The translations under genes and the position numbers were made by a program. This document shows positions 24,933 to 33,273 of a DNA stretch of 64,000 nucleotides, piece after piece (positions within the stretch are counted from its first letter, which is position 1; every line of letters starts with the position of its first letter). The stretch covers positions 1 through 64,000 of the forward strand of contig NZ_JAFCLZ010000021.1 in the NCBI RefSeq assembly GCF_018130165.1, given 5' to 3'. The notes beneath the pieces are model-generated. The model did not search any database and was not told the DNA's origin. It worked only from the letters and a program-made list of their open reading frames with translations. Origin of the DNA: Bradyrhizobium sp. JYMT SZCCT0180 (GTDB taxonomy: Bacteria; Pseudomonadota; Alphaproteobacteria; Rhizobiales; Xanthobacteraceae).

Positions 24933-25625
24933 TCAGGCCGCCTTGGTAGAGAGGTGCTTGAACATGTTGCCGCGCGCCTCGTCGTCCATCTCGGCCTTGA
25001 AGGTGAACTTGTCTTTCAGCGCGATCGCCTTGGCCGCCGCGGGACGCGCCGATATCTCGTCGACCAGTCGCTTGACGTTGGCGTATTTCGCGGCGGCTTC
25101 GTCGCTCATCACGAAGGCGGCCATCCGCGCCCAGCCCCACAGCGCCATGTCGGCAATGGTGTAGGTGTCGCCGACCATATACTTCTTGCCGGCGAGGTGA
25201 TCGTTCAGCACGGCGTAGTGGCGCTGCGCCTCGAACTGGTAGCGGTTATGGGCATAGTCGTGGTTCTGTTCCTTCGGCGCAAAGTGCTTGAAGTGCACCG
25301 CCTGGCCCGAATAGGGCCCGATGCCGGTCGCGACGAACATCAGCCATGAGAGCAGCTGCGCGCGGTTCTGCGGCGTGTTCGATGGCAGGAATTTGCCGGT
25401 CTTCTCGGCGAGGTAGAGCAGGATGGCGTTGCTGTCGAAGACGAGCACGCCGTCGTCGTCGATCGCCGGCACCTTGGCATTGGGATTGATCTTCAAAAAT
25501 TCCGGCTTGAACTGATCGCCCTTGCGGGTGTCGACCGCGACCGGCTCGAATGGCTGACCCAGTTCCTCGAGGAAGAGCGCGACTTTGGTCGGGTTGGGCG
25601 AGCCGTTGAAATAGAATTTGAGCAT
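24933..25625 (-). CDS. Glutathione S-transferase family protein (YfcG/Ure2-like)
   Basis: This 230-residue protein has an N-terminal domain LKFYFNGSPNPTKVALFLEE, then INPNAKVPAIDDDGVLVFDSNAIL with the conserved VPAI cis-proline and the D-S glutathione contact. NGSPNPTKV matches Ure2p/YfcG-like nu-class GSTs. The helical C-terminal domain contains MVGDTYTIADMALWGW. A GGGAG precedes ATG 25625. It is probably a disulfide reductase or detoxification enzyme. The 181 bases upstream hold no further gene. Confidence 0.88.
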   Translation of the reverse strand: MLKFYFNGSPNPTKVALFLEELGQPFEPVAVDTRKGDQFKPEFLKINPNAKVPAIDDDGVLVFDSNAILLYLAEKTGKFLPSNTPQNRAQLLSWLMFVATGIGPYSGQAVHFKHFAPKEQNHDYAHNRYQFEAQRHYAVLNDHLAGKKYMVGDTYTIADMALWGWARMAAFVMSDEAAAKYANVKRLVDEISARPAAAKAIALKDKFTFKAEMDDEARGNMFKHLSTKAA

Positions 25626-25806
25626 TTTTGGAAAACTCCCTTTGCTTCTTGCCTGCCAGCGTTGCGAGCCGGGCGCGGGTGACCCTACCGCAGCGCGGCA
25701 TGTCCATGCTCAAATTTTCGGAAGGAGCGCAACCGACGAGTCCGTGAGGCAGGGCGCCGGCGCGGCAAAGGTGCCCACCGCGCCGCTCAGCTTAGGCAGA
25801 AGCCGA

Positions 25807-26133
25807 TCAGCCGAGGTAGAAAAAGCCGACCAGCCCGACGATGATCAATCCCGCACCCGCCAGGTCGACGATGGTCGCGAAACGAATGGCCGAGTGCAGG
25901 TTCGACGCCTGGATCATCCGCTCCGACCGGCGCGCATAGCCGTGGACGATGATCTGCTGGTTGAAATCGCTGTTCGCTTCCAGCCGCTCGGTCAGGCCGA
26001 CGCAAATCAGGAGCACGCCGAGTATGACGAAGCCGGCAAAGCCCAGCAAGGTGAACAGCAGGATCGGGGGCACGCCGATCAGGAAGATCGGCAGCAGGGG
26101 CAACACGAGTAATGAATCGGATTGGGAGCGCAT
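25807..26133 (-). CDS. Small integral membrane protein, unknown
   Basis: This 108-residue protein has three hydrophobic stretches, near residues 8-25, 28-47 and 88-107. A charged loop (TERLEANSDFNQQII then HGYARRSERM) lies between the second and third. ATG 26133 was chosen because the much longer reading continues into the ccrM region in the wrong frame. No recognised family, and no strong Shine-Dalgarno. It is not obviously linked to ccrM, whose 3' end is 221 bases away. The gap 26134-26354 shows nothing else. Confidence 0.6.
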   Translation of the reverse strand: MRSQSDSLLVLPLLPIFLIGVPPILLFTLLGFAGFVILGVLLICVGLTERLEANSDFNQQIIVHGYARRSERMIQASNLHSAIRFATIVDLAGAGLIIVGLVGFFYLG

Positions 26134-26354
26134 CGGACGGCTCGCTGTGGCCGCAAATGACGGCCTGTATGGGTCTAAGGAAGCAATCAATATAGCTACG
26201 AATCGCGGCAAAACAGGGGGCGGCAGACTGCGAAAATCACAGGGCTGGTATCTCGGAGCGGCTTTCTGGTCGCATGTTGGCGGTGAGCAGGGCGCACAGC
26301 GAGCAGCCATGACGACGCTGCGCTCGTCAGGGTGAATAAAGCGCGAAGCGGGGA

Positions 26355-27488
26355 TCAGCCCGCCGCCATCCCGGAGCGGATCTCGGCGCGCAGCTCGTCG
26401 ATCAGCCGCAAGCCCTTCTTGGTCTCGACGTGCCAGAAGGTCCAGCCGTTGCAGGCGCCGGAGCCCTGGGCCACCGCGCCGATGCGGTGGATCGAGCCGA
26501 CCTTGTCGCCGAGCATGATGGCGCCGTCGGCGCGGACCAGGGCGCCGTGGCGCTTCTTGGAATCGACCAGTTTGGTGCCGGGCGAGATCATGCCGCGCTC
26601 GATCAGTTCGGAGAACGCCACACGGGGTGCGTCGCGCGCGGTCATGAAGGGCGCCAGCGTCGCTTCTGGCAGCGGTTCGATCGCCGCGATGCGGGCTTCG
26701 GCCGCGCTCGCATAGGTCTTGTCGCGCTCGAAGCCGATGTAGCGGCGGCCGAGACGTTTTGCCACGGCGCCTGTCGTGCCGGTGCCGTTGAAGGGATCGA
26801 TCACGAGATCGCCGGGCTTTGACGACGACAGCAGCACGCGCGCCAGAAGGCCCTCGGGCTTCTGGGTCGGATGCACTTTCTTGCCGTCGTCGCCCTTGAG
26901 GCGCTCGTCGCCGGTGCAAAGCGGAATCAGCCAGTCGGAACGCGCCTGCACGTCCTCGTTGGCGGCCTTCAGGGCTTCATAGTTGAAGGTATAGCCTTTT
27001 GCTTTCTCGTCGCGCGCCGCCCAGATCATGGTCTCGTGCGCATTGGTAAAGCGGCGGCCGCGGAAATTCGGCATCGGATTGGTCTTGCGCCAGACGATGT
27101 CGTTGAGGACCCAGAAGCCGAGGTCCTGCATGATCGAGCCGACGCGGAAAATGTTGTGGTAGGAGCCGATCACCCAGAGCGTCGCCGACGGCTTCATGAC
27201 GCGGCGGCAGGCCAGCAGCCAGGCGCGGGTGAAATCGTCATAGGCGGCAAAGGATGAAAACTTGTCCCAGTCGTTGTTGACGGCATCGACATGCGATTCG
27301 TCGGGACGCTTGAGATCGCCCTTGAGCTGCAGATTGTACGGCGGATCTGCGAACACCAGATCGACGGAGCCTGCCGGAAGCTTCGACATCTCGGCGACGC
27401 AATCGCCTACGACGATACGAACACTCTCTTCGGACTCGAATTTAGTGCGGGGCGCCCTTGCAGACGCCCCGCGACGCGACTCTACCAT
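26355..27488 (-). CDS. ccrM: Cell-cycle GANTC adenine-N6 DNA methyltransferase
   Basis: This 377-residue beta-class orphan methyltransferase has the catalytic DPPY at 48-51 in VFADPPYNLQL. The target-recognition region follows, then the SAM motif IDPFNGTGTTGAVAKRLGRR. A C-terminal RAMA/DNA-binding domain (GTKLVDSKKRHGALVRADG onward) is the CcrM hallmark. In Alphaproteobacteria CcrM methylates GANTC after replication and couples methylation state to cell-cycle transcription. No restriction partner is present. Three GANTC sites sit at its start, suggesting methylation-sensitive autoregulation as described for Caulobacter. The start is ATG 27488. Confidence 0.95.
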   Translation of the reverse strand: MVESRRGASARAPRTKFESEESVRIVVGDCVAEMSKLPAGSVDLVFADPPYNLQLKGDLKRPDESHVDAVNNDWDKFSSFAAYDDFTRAWLLACRRVMKPSATLWVIGSYHNIFRVGSIMQDLGFWVLNDIVWRKTNPMPNFRGRRFTNAHETMIWAARDEKAKGYTFNYEALKAANEDVQARSDWLIPLCTGDERLKGDDGKKVHPTQKPEGLLARVLLSSSKPGDLVIDPFNGTGTTGAVAKRLGRRYIGFERDKTYASAAEARIAAIEPLPEATLAPFMTARDAPRVAFSELIERGMISPGTKLVDSKKRHGALVRADGAIMLGDKVGSIHRIGAVAQGSGACNGWTFWHVETKKGLRLIDELRAEIRSGMAAG

Positions 27489-27507
27489 GACTCAATTACT
27501 CTGACTC
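27478..27507. promoter_or_regulatory. GANTC cluster at ccrM start
   Basis: GACTC occurs at 27478-27482, 27489-27493 and 27503-27507, with another inside the CDS at 27433-27437. GANTC is the CcrM target, and clustered sites at its own 5' end suggest feedback by methylation. Confidence 0.6.
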
Positions 27508-27866
27508 AGGCGACGCTGTCGGCGACGCGGGACTAAACAACCGACTGGCGATACATTGACCGGGCAAAGTAAAAATCGACTTAATCAGTATTGCTGCTCG
27601 GACAGATTTGCCGGGGCTGATTAGCGTTTAAGCGCACCAAAGCGTTTTCCAGCGAAGCTTGACCCGCACTTGATGCGGGATGGATGCCGGTGCGCGTCAA
27701 GAAAAGGTGTCAAATCAAGAATCTGGCGGCCCGTCCGATTCAATCGGAATGGAAACGGCGCTAGGCAATAATTGCCGGGCGGGTTATTGATTAACGGAAT
27801 GGAAATTTTACGTCTGTGCTGCGTTGGGTAATTAAGGGCAATCCGCCGGGATGAGGAATTTGCGCC
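27508..27866. other. Divergent intergenic region ccrM / zinc peptidase
   Basis: The gap between the two divergent starts (27489-27866, 378 bp) holds two of the three GANTC sites, an AT-rich stretch at about 27555-27600 that may be the ccrM promoter, repeat D2 and a 13-nt palindrome GGCAATAATTGCC (27764-27776). There is no gene. Confidence 0.6.
27641..27762. repeat. Dispersed repeat, family D copy 2
   Basis: AGCGTTTTCCAGCGAAGC start, with CACTTGATGCGGGATGGATG and GTGCGCGTCAAG inside, ending in the CCGATTCAATCGG dyad and GGAAACGGCG. Confidence 0.82.
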
Positions 27867-28805
27867 ATGCGTTACGATGACTTCCGCCGCAGCGACTCGA
27901 TCGACGACCGTCGCGACGACAGCGGTGGTGGTGGTGGTGGCGGCTTCGGCATTCCGATGGGCGGCGGTGGCGGGCTCGGCATCGGCACCATCCTCGTGCT
28001 CGGGATTCTCGGCTATGCCTTCGGCATCGATCCCCGCATCCTGATCGGCGGTGCCGAAATCCTCACCGGTGGCCAACAGCAGGCCCCGAGTTACCAGACC
28101 GATCGCCAGAACTCGGGCCCGGCAAGGACCGGCGCGCCCAAGGACGAGATGGGCAGCATGATTGCCGGCGTGCTCGGCGAGATCGACGACCGCTGGAACG
28201 AGATCTTCCAGGCCAGCGGGCAAACCTACAAGGGGCCGCGCATCGTGCTGTTCCGTGGCGCCACCAATGGCGGGCGCTGCGGCATGGCGCAATCGGCGAT
28301 GGGGCCGTTCTATTGCCCGCCGGACAAGCAGATCTTCCTCGACACCCAGTTCTTCCGCGAGGTCGAGACCAAGTTTCGCGGCTGTTCGGGCAGCTCCTGC
28401 AAATTCACCACCGCCTATATCATCGCGCATGAGGCCGGCCATCACATCCAGAACCTGCTCGGCATTCTGCCGCGCGTGCAGCGGATGCAGGAGCAGGCCG
28501 GCAGCAAGGCAGAAGCCAACGCGCTGCAGGTCAAGGTCGAATTGCAGGCGGATTGCCTGTCCGGCGTCTGGGTCAACCGCGAGGAGAAGAAACGTCCGGG
28601 CTTCGTCGAACCCGGCGACATCGAAGCTGCACTGGCCACCGCCACCGCGATCGGCGACGACACGCTGCAGCGCAAGGCGACGGGCAGGGTGGTGCCTGAT
28701 TCATTCACCCACGGCTCCGCCGCCCAGCGCAAGCAATGGTTCATGACCGGCTACAAGCAGGGCACCGTGCAGTCTTGCAATACGTTTGCCGCGGGGGCGT
28801 TGTAG
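27867..28805 (+). CDS. Neutral zinc metallopeptidase (YpfJ family)
   Basis: This 312-residue protein has a Gly-rich N-terminus (about 20-37), one hydrophobic segment GLGIGTILVLGILGYAFGI near 36-54, and an extracytoplasmic zincin-like domain. The zinc motif HEAGHH is at 188-193, with downstream LQADCLSGVW supplying a further ligand. Cysteines at about 138, 150, 173 and 178 may form disulfides. The family is widespread but its substrate is unknown. The ATG follows GATGAGG. It is divergent from ccrM. Confidence 0.88.
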   Translation: MRYDDFRRSDSIDDRRDDSGGGGGGGFGIPMGGGGGLGIGTILVLGILGYAFGIDPRILIGGAEILTGGQQQAPSYQTDRQNSGPARTGAPKDEMGSMIAGVLGEIDDRWNEIFQASGQTYKGPRIVLFRGATNGGRCGMAQSAMGPFYCPPDKQIFLDTQFFREVETKFRGCSGSSCKFTTAYIIAHEAGHHIQNLLGILPRVQRMQEQAGSKAEANALQVKVELQADCLSGVWVNREEKKRPGFVEPGDIEAALATATAIGDDTLQRKATGRVVPDSFTHGSAAQRKQWFMTGYKQGTVQSCNTFAAGAL

Positions 28806-28815
28806 AATAGGTGCA

Positions 28816-28936
28816 CGTGCCCCGGACGCTGCGCAGCACGAAGTGATGCGCTGCAGAGCCGGGGCCCATGCCACCACACACACATGGGTCCCGGCTCTGC
28901 GGAGCAGCGTTGCACGCTGCACCGCGTCCGGGACAC
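28816..28936. repeat. Dispersed repeat, family F copy 2
   Basis: CGTGCCCCGGACGCTGCGCA to GCACCGCGTCCGGGACACG, with GCAGAGCCGGGGCCCATG facing CATGGGTCCCGGCTCTGC. It forms a long inverted repeat before moaB. Confidence 0.85.
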
Positions 28937-28949
28937 GGGATCGAGTAAT

Positions 28950-29513
28950 ATGTCCTCCATCGACGAAACCAAGCAATTCGTACCGCTCAATATCGCCGTG
29001 TTGACGATCTCGGACACGCGCGCGCTTGCCGATGACAAGTCGGGGGCGACGCTGGCGGACCGGCTGGTCGCCGCTGGCCATCATCTGGCGGCGCGCGAGA
29101 TCATCGTCGACGACGTCGATGCGATCCGCGTCATCATCCGCCGATGGATCGCCGATCCTGGCGTCGATGCCATCATCACGACAGGCGGCACCGGCTTCAC
29201 CGGCCGCGACGTCACGCCGGAAGCGGTCGAGCCGCTGTTCGAAAAGCGGATGGACGGTTTCTCCACCGCCTTCCACATGCTGAGCTACGCCAAGATCGGC
29301 GCCTCGACGGTGCAGAGCCGCGCCACCGCTGGCGTTGCCGGCGCGACCTTCATCTTCTGCCTGCCGGGCTCGCCCGGCGCCTGCCGCGACGGCTGGGACG
29401 GCATCCTCGCCGCCCAGCTCGATTACCGCACCCGCCCGTGCAATTTCGTCGAGATCATGCCGCGGCTCGACGAACATCTGCGCCGCCCGAAAGCCAAGGG
29501 CGCGTCGGTGTAA
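28950..29513 (+). CDS. moaB: Molybdenum cofactor biosynthesis protein B
   Basis: This 187-residue MoaB/MogA-fold protein adenylylates molybdopterin before molybdenum insertion. The opening LNIAVLTISDTRALADDKSG and the active-site loop TTGGTGFTGRDVTPEAV, followed by LFEKRMDGF, are diagnostic. LPGSPGACRDGW is the conserved Pro-Gly-Ser-Pro loop. I chose ATG 28950, since the longer ORF comes from repeat F2. No other moa or mog genes lie in the window. Confidence 0.93.
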   Translation: MSSIDETKQFVPLNIAVLTISDTRALADDKSGATLADRLVAAGHHLAAREIIVDDVDAIRVIIRRWIADPGVDAIITTGGTGFTGRDVTPEAVEPLFEKRMDGFSTAFHMLSYAKIGASTVQSRATAGVAGATFIFCLPGSPGACRDGWDGILAAQLDYRTRPCNFVEIMPRLDEHLRRPKAKGASV

Positions 29514-29515
29514 TT

Positions 29516-29643
29516 CGTCATTCCGGGGCGCGCGTAGCGCGAGCCCGGAATCCATTAGGCGGCAAGTTGCGTGGATGAATGGATTCCGGGCCTGCGCCAA
29601 GAGGCGCATCCTCAGATGTGCAATTGCACATCGGGGAATGACG
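29516..29643. repeat. Dispersed repeat, family E copy 1
   Basis: CGTCATTCCGGGGCGCGCGT to GGGGAATGACGG, with CCCGGAATCCATT facing AATGGATTCCGGG. It begins one base after the moaB stop region. Confidence 0.85.
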
Positions 29644-29653
29644 GAGCAGAGAG

Positions 29654-30583
29654 TCACAATTCCATTTCCCACGTCTCGCCAACAAGGCTTTGACCAAAAC
29701 TTCGATGCGGCTCGGTCGCGACCAGCACAAAGCCGGCGTCCTGATAGATCTTGCGGGCGGCGACCAGGATGCTCTGGGTCCACAATGTCATCCTCCGATA
29801 GCCGGTCGCCCGCGCGAAGGCGACGCATTCGGCGACCAGCCGCTGGCCCAATCGCTGGCCGCGTCCGGCCGGATCGACCAGCAGCAGACGCAGCTTGGCG
29901 ACATCGTCGCTATGCTTGACTACAAAGACCGACCCGACCGGGGCGCCATCAAGCTCGGCAATCCAGCAGCGCTCGCGCGAGGCATCGAACGAGGTCAGGA
30001 ATTTCGCCGCGATCTCCGCCACCAGCGCTTCAAACGAGGAGTCAAAACCATATTCGCTGGCGTAGAACGCGCCGTGGCTCTGCACCACCCAGCCCATGTC
30101 GCCGGGACGGTGCGTGCGCAGGATCGCGGGCGATGCTGCGGCGCTCTTTTCACCGAGCAGCCGCTCAATCTCGGCCATCGCGCCGACGAGCTTTTGGCTG
30201 CCGCCGCGCGGCAACGCGGCCAGCATTGCGCCGATGTCGTCCTGCATGCTGCGCTCGAGCTTGGCGAAGGTCTGGCGTCCCTTGGCCGTCAGGGCGAGCT
30301 GGAATTGCCGCCGATCCGCCGGCAGCGCCTTGCGGGTCAGCAATCCATTCTCGTCGAAGTTTTGCACGATCCGGCTGAGATAGCCGGCGTCGAGCCCGAG
30401 TTCGGCGCCGATCTCCTTGGCCGAGAGGTCTTCGCGATAGGCGAGTTCGTACAGCACCCGCGCCTCGCTGAGCGAGAATGGGCTCTTCATGAGTTGCTGG
30501 TCGAGCACGCCGAGCTTGCGGGTGTAGAAGCGGTTGAAGGCGCGGACCGCCGCGACCTCTTCGCCGGAATTGCTTTGGGACAT
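29654..30583 (-). CDS. MarR-type regulator fused to GNAT acetyltransferase
   Basis: This 309-residue two-domain protein has a MarR winged helix in its first 150 residues: SLSEARVLYELAYREDLSAK, then LGLDAGYLSRIVQNFDENGL and PADRRQFQLALTAKGR. A GNAT domain fills the second half, with its acetyl-CoA loop in LLLVDPAGRGQRLGQRLVAE. Such fusions are common in soil bacteria and may link an acetylation substrate to regulation. ATG 30583 is preceded by TTGAGGTGCGCC. Target genes are unknown. The gene has no same-strand partner close by. Confidence 0.9.
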   Translation of the reverse strand: MSQSNSGEEVAAVRAFNRFYTRKLGVLDQQLMKSPFSLSEARVLYELAYREDLSAKEIGAELGLDAGYLSRIVQNFDENGLLTRKALPADRRQFQLALTAKGRQTFAKLERSMQDDIGAMLAALPRGGSQKLVGAMAEIERLLGEKSAAASPAILRTHRPGDMGWVVQSHGAFYASEYGFDSSFEALVAEIAAKFLTSFDASRERCWIAELDGAPVGSVFVVKHSDDVAKLRLLLVDPAGRGQRLGQRLVAECVAFARATGYRRMTLWTQSILVAARKIYQDAGFVLVATEPHRSFGQSLVGETWEMEL

Positions 30584-30716
30584 GGCGCACCTCAATACTT
30601 GCCATTGTCAGATAATTATTTGACTTTGGCAAGTATATTCTGGTGCGAACCGGAGCCCGTTCTATCTTTGCATGGGGTTGTTTTCGCGATTTTGTGTCTG
30701 GCCTTGGGAGGGGCGC

Positions 30717-31289
30717 CTAGGCCACCACCATGATCCGGCTGCGCAGCATGGTGCGGGAGCGCCGGCCGAGCTGGCGCAGCAGGCGGGCTTCGGAGCGGCG
30801 GACGTCCGGCCGGTAGCCGCCAAGCCGGTCGTAATGATCGTGCGCGATGAGCAGGCCCTGTTCCGCCGAGGGTCCCGTGACCATGCGGGCGATGAATTTG
30901 AGGCCATCGCGCAAGCCGGCGTCGGCGTAAGGCGAGCGGGCATAGCGGAAGATCCCGGCGCGAGGCCGGCCGCTGCTCGATACGCTCTGGATGAATTGCG
31001 CGGTCTCTTCGATCCAGCCCGAGTCGAGCACGGCGCCGGCGTGCAGGAACATCAGCCATGGCGAGCGCGCCTGGCGGGCGCCGGCGGCGAGTGCCGCAGC
31101 GCGGGTTCCCTCGAAGGCCATGAAGCGGCAGCCGGCTACGTCGGCGACCCGCTCGATCACGCTGCTTGCGGAACGGTCGACCAGCACTACTTCGCGGATC
31201 AAACCGGCAGCGGCGCCCGGCACCAGCGCCGCCAGGGTGGCGACGGCGGGCTGTTCGACACCTTCAGTGGGGATGATCACGCTCAGCAT
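30717..31289 (-). CDS. Family 2-like glycosyltransferase
   Basis: This 190-residue protein opens LSVIIPTEGVEQPAVATLAA and continues IREVVLVDRSASSVIERVAD, the strand-loop pattern of GT-A fold family 2 enzymes. SPWLMFLHAGAVLDSGWIEE corresponds to the DXD-like region, but the second Asp of a normal D-x-D is not clear (HAGAVLD). It may be a short or divergent member. ATG 31289 was chosen over the 16-residue longer ORF. It is divergent from the radical SAM gene. The acceptor is unknown. Confidence 0.75.
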   Translation of the reverse strand: MLSVIIPTEGVEQPAVATLAALVPGAAAGLIREVVLVDRSASSVIERVADVAGCRFMAFEGTRAAALAAGARQARSPWLMFLHAGAVLDSGWIEETAQFIQSVSSSGRPRAGIFRYARSPYADAGLRDGLKFIARMVTGPSAEQGLLIAHDHYDRLGGYRPDVRRSEARLLRQLGRRSRTMLRSRIMVVA

Positions 31290-31408
31290 AATGAGGCTTC
31301 GTTGGCTCAAACGGTGAAAAACGCCGCTTGTTATCACCTTGTCACATTCAAAACATCCGTTGGCATGCGGATTTTTGCGGCAGCCCTCGTGTGGATTTAT
31401 CGATCGAT

Positions 31409-31423
31409 GTTCTTGCTTTGTTC
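31409..31423 (+). promoter_or_regulatory. LexA-type box upstream of radical SAM gene
   Basis: GTTC (31409-31412), seven bases, GTTC (31420-31423): the direct-repeat SOS box used by alphaproteobacterial LexA. It lies 24 bases before the radical SAM ATG, a good position for repression. Confidence 0.65.
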
Positions 31424-31446
31424 TAAAGACGTGTTACGTTCCAAGC

Positions 31447-32607
31447 ATGAGCCGAGCATCCTCTCATGCCCTCAAGCACCCGCCGGTCACGGCGCCCTCC
31501 GAACCGGCGGGTGCTACTCCTTTTCCTGAGCTTGATGTCGCGATCGAGCGCGAGCGGCGGCGTGGCCGCGGCGCCCAGTCCAACGACAGCGGCCGCTTCG
31601 AGGCCGAGGCCCGCGTCGCCTTCGACGACGGCTGGCAGAGCCTCGAAGACCTGCCGGCGTTCAAGACCACGGTCGGGCTCGACACCTCGCGCAAGGTCAT
31701 CACCCGCAACGACTCGCCCGATATCGGCTTCGACCGCTCGATCAACCCCTATCGCGGCTGCGAGCATGGCTGCGTCTACTGCTTCGCGCGGCCGACCCAC
31801 GCCTATCTCGGGCTGTCGCCCGGACTTGATTTTGAAACCCAGCTGCTCGCCAAACCCGATGCGCCGGAGCTGCTGGAAAAGGAACTGGCGGCGGCGGGCT
31901 ACGAACCGCGCATGATTGCGATCGGCACCAATACCGATCCCTATCAACCGATCGAGCGCAAATACAAGATCATGCGCGGCATTCTCGAAGTGCTGGAGCG
32001 TGCCGGCCATCCGGTCGGCATCGTCACCAAATCGGCGCTGGTAACGCGAGACATCGACATCCTCCAGCGGATGGCAAAACGCAATCTGGTCAAGGTCGCC
32101 CTGTCAGTGACGACGCTCGACCCGAAACTCGCGCGCACCATGGAGCCGCGCGCCTCGACTCCGCCGAAGCGGCTGGAAGCGATAAAGCAACTGGCGGAGG
32201 CCGGCATTCCGGCAACCGTGATGGTCGCCCCCGTGATCCCCGCGCTGAACGATTCCGAGATCGAGCGCATTTTGGATGCCGCGGCGCATGCCGGCGCGAA
32301 AGAGGCGAGTTACGTGCTGCTGCGGCTGCCGCTGGAAGTGCGCGATCTCTTCCGCGAGTGGCTGATGGCGAATTATCCCGACCGTTATCGCCACGTCTTC
32401 ACGCTGATCCGCGACATGCGCGGCGGCCGCGACTACGACTCGCAATGGGGAACCCGGATGAAGGGAACCGGGCCGATGGCCTGGATGATTGGACGCCGCT
32501 TCGAAATCGCCTGCGAGAAGCTCGGGCTGAACAAGCGGCGCCTGAAACTGACCACCGACCATTTCGTCAAGCCGAAGCGAAACGGACAGCAGTTGAGTTT
32601 GTTTTAG
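31447..32607 (+). CDS. PA0069 family radical SAM protein (SplB-like)
   Basis: This 386-residue protein has the radical SAM cluster motif CEHGCVYC (Cys105, Cys109, Cys112) just after INPYRG and before FARPTHAYLGLSPGLDFE. The PA0069/Rv2578c family is annotated as related to spore photoproduct lyase, but its reaction is unknown. IAIGTNTDPYQPIE and PATVMVAPVIPALNDSEIE are further barrel strands. I chose ATG 31447; the upstream extension would cross the LexA-type box. That box points to DNA-damage induction, which would fit a DNA-lesion role. It is divergent from the glycosyltransferase. Confidence 0.88.
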   Translation: MSRASSHALKHPPVTAPSEPAGATPFPELDVAIERERRRGRGAQSNDSGRFEAEARVAFDDGWQSLEDLPAFKTTVGLDTSRKVITRNDSPDIGFDRSINPYRGCEHGCVYCFARPTHAYLGLSPGLDFETQLLAKPDAPELLEKELAAAGYEPRMIAIGTNTDPYQPIERKYKIMRGILEVLERAGHPVGIVTKSALVTRDIDILQRMAKRNLVKVALSVTTLDPKLARTMEPRASTPPKRLEAIKQLAEAGIPATVMVAPVIPALNDSEIERILDAAAHAGAKEASYVLLRLPLEVRDLFREWLMANYPDRYRHVFTLIRDMRGGRDYDSQWGTRMKGTGPMAWMIGRRFEIACEKLGLNKRRLKLTTDHFVKPKRNGQQLSLF

Positions 32608-32610
32608 GTT

Positions 32611-32720
32611 CGTCATTGCCTGCGACAAACGCGAAGCGTTTGCGCAAGGGAGCGAGGCGACGAAGCAGTCCATAGTTCTTGCGCGGAAGCATGGATTGCT
32701 TCGCTTCGCTAGCAATGACC
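32611..32720. repeat. Dispersed repeat, family A copy 3
   Basis: CGTCATTGCCTGCGACAAAC to GCTAGCAATGACC, with GAAGCAGTCCAT and ATGGATTGCTTCGC arms. Its first half is almost the same as copy 1. Confidence 0.87.
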
Positions 32721-32734
32721 GAAGGGAAAGTAGC

Positions 32735-33184
32735 ATGAGTAAGAATCCACCCATCCCACGCCTCACCGTCATCACGCTCGGCGTAACCAACATGCGCACC
32801 AGCATCGCCTTTTATGAAGCACTGGGTTTTGCGCGAAGAATTCGCTCGACCGGCGAGGCGGTCGCCTTCTTCGACACCGGCGGCCCGGTGATCGCCTTGT
32901 TTCCGTGGGGTCAGCTCGCACAGGACGCGACGCTGCCGGACCATCCGCGGCCCACGACCTTCCGCGGCGTGACGCTGGCGTGGAATTGCGCCTCACGCGA
33001 GGAAGTGGATACCGTGCTGGATTTTGCGATCGCCAAGGGCGCCTCGCTGCTCAAACCCGCGCATGAAACGAGCTATGGCGGCTACTCCGGATATTTCGCC
33101 GATCCCGACAATCATCCCTGGGAAGTCGTGGTCGCCCCCGGCATCGAGGTTGGCGAGGACCGGCGGGTTCATTTGGCGGATTAG
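32735..33184 (+). CDS. VOC family (glyoxalase-like) protein
   Basis: This 149-residue single-chain VOC protein opens IPRLTVITLGVTNMRTSIAF with YEALGF. It has GGYSGYFADPDNHPWEVVVA near the end, where the Asp-Pro-Asp turn and glutamate mark the metal side of the fold. The family includes glyoxalases, fosfomycin-resistance proteins and dioxygenases; nothing here selects among them. ATG 32735 follows GAAGGGAAAG, 15 bases after repeat A3. Substrate unknown. Confidence 0.85.
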   Translation: MSKNPPIPRLTVITLGVTNMRTSIAFYEALGFARRIRSTGEAVAFFDTGGPVIALFPWGQLAQDATLPDHPRPTTFRGVTLAWNCASREEVDTVLDFAIAKGASLLKPAHETSYGGYSGYFADPDNHPWEVVVAPGIEVGEDRRVHLAD

Positions 33185-33273
33185 GGGTCGGTACCAACCT
33201 GTCGTGACTGAATAACGGGAATTGCACCCGGTTCCCGGTTGCGCCGTGGCGCGTGCTTGCCCACCATCCCGGC

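Noticed and set aside
26134..26919. Long minus-strand frame joining the small membrane protein to sequence inside ccrM
   Set aside because: The upstream part is an out-of-frame shadow of ccrM, Arg/Pro-rich and without homology; only the 108-residue end looks real.
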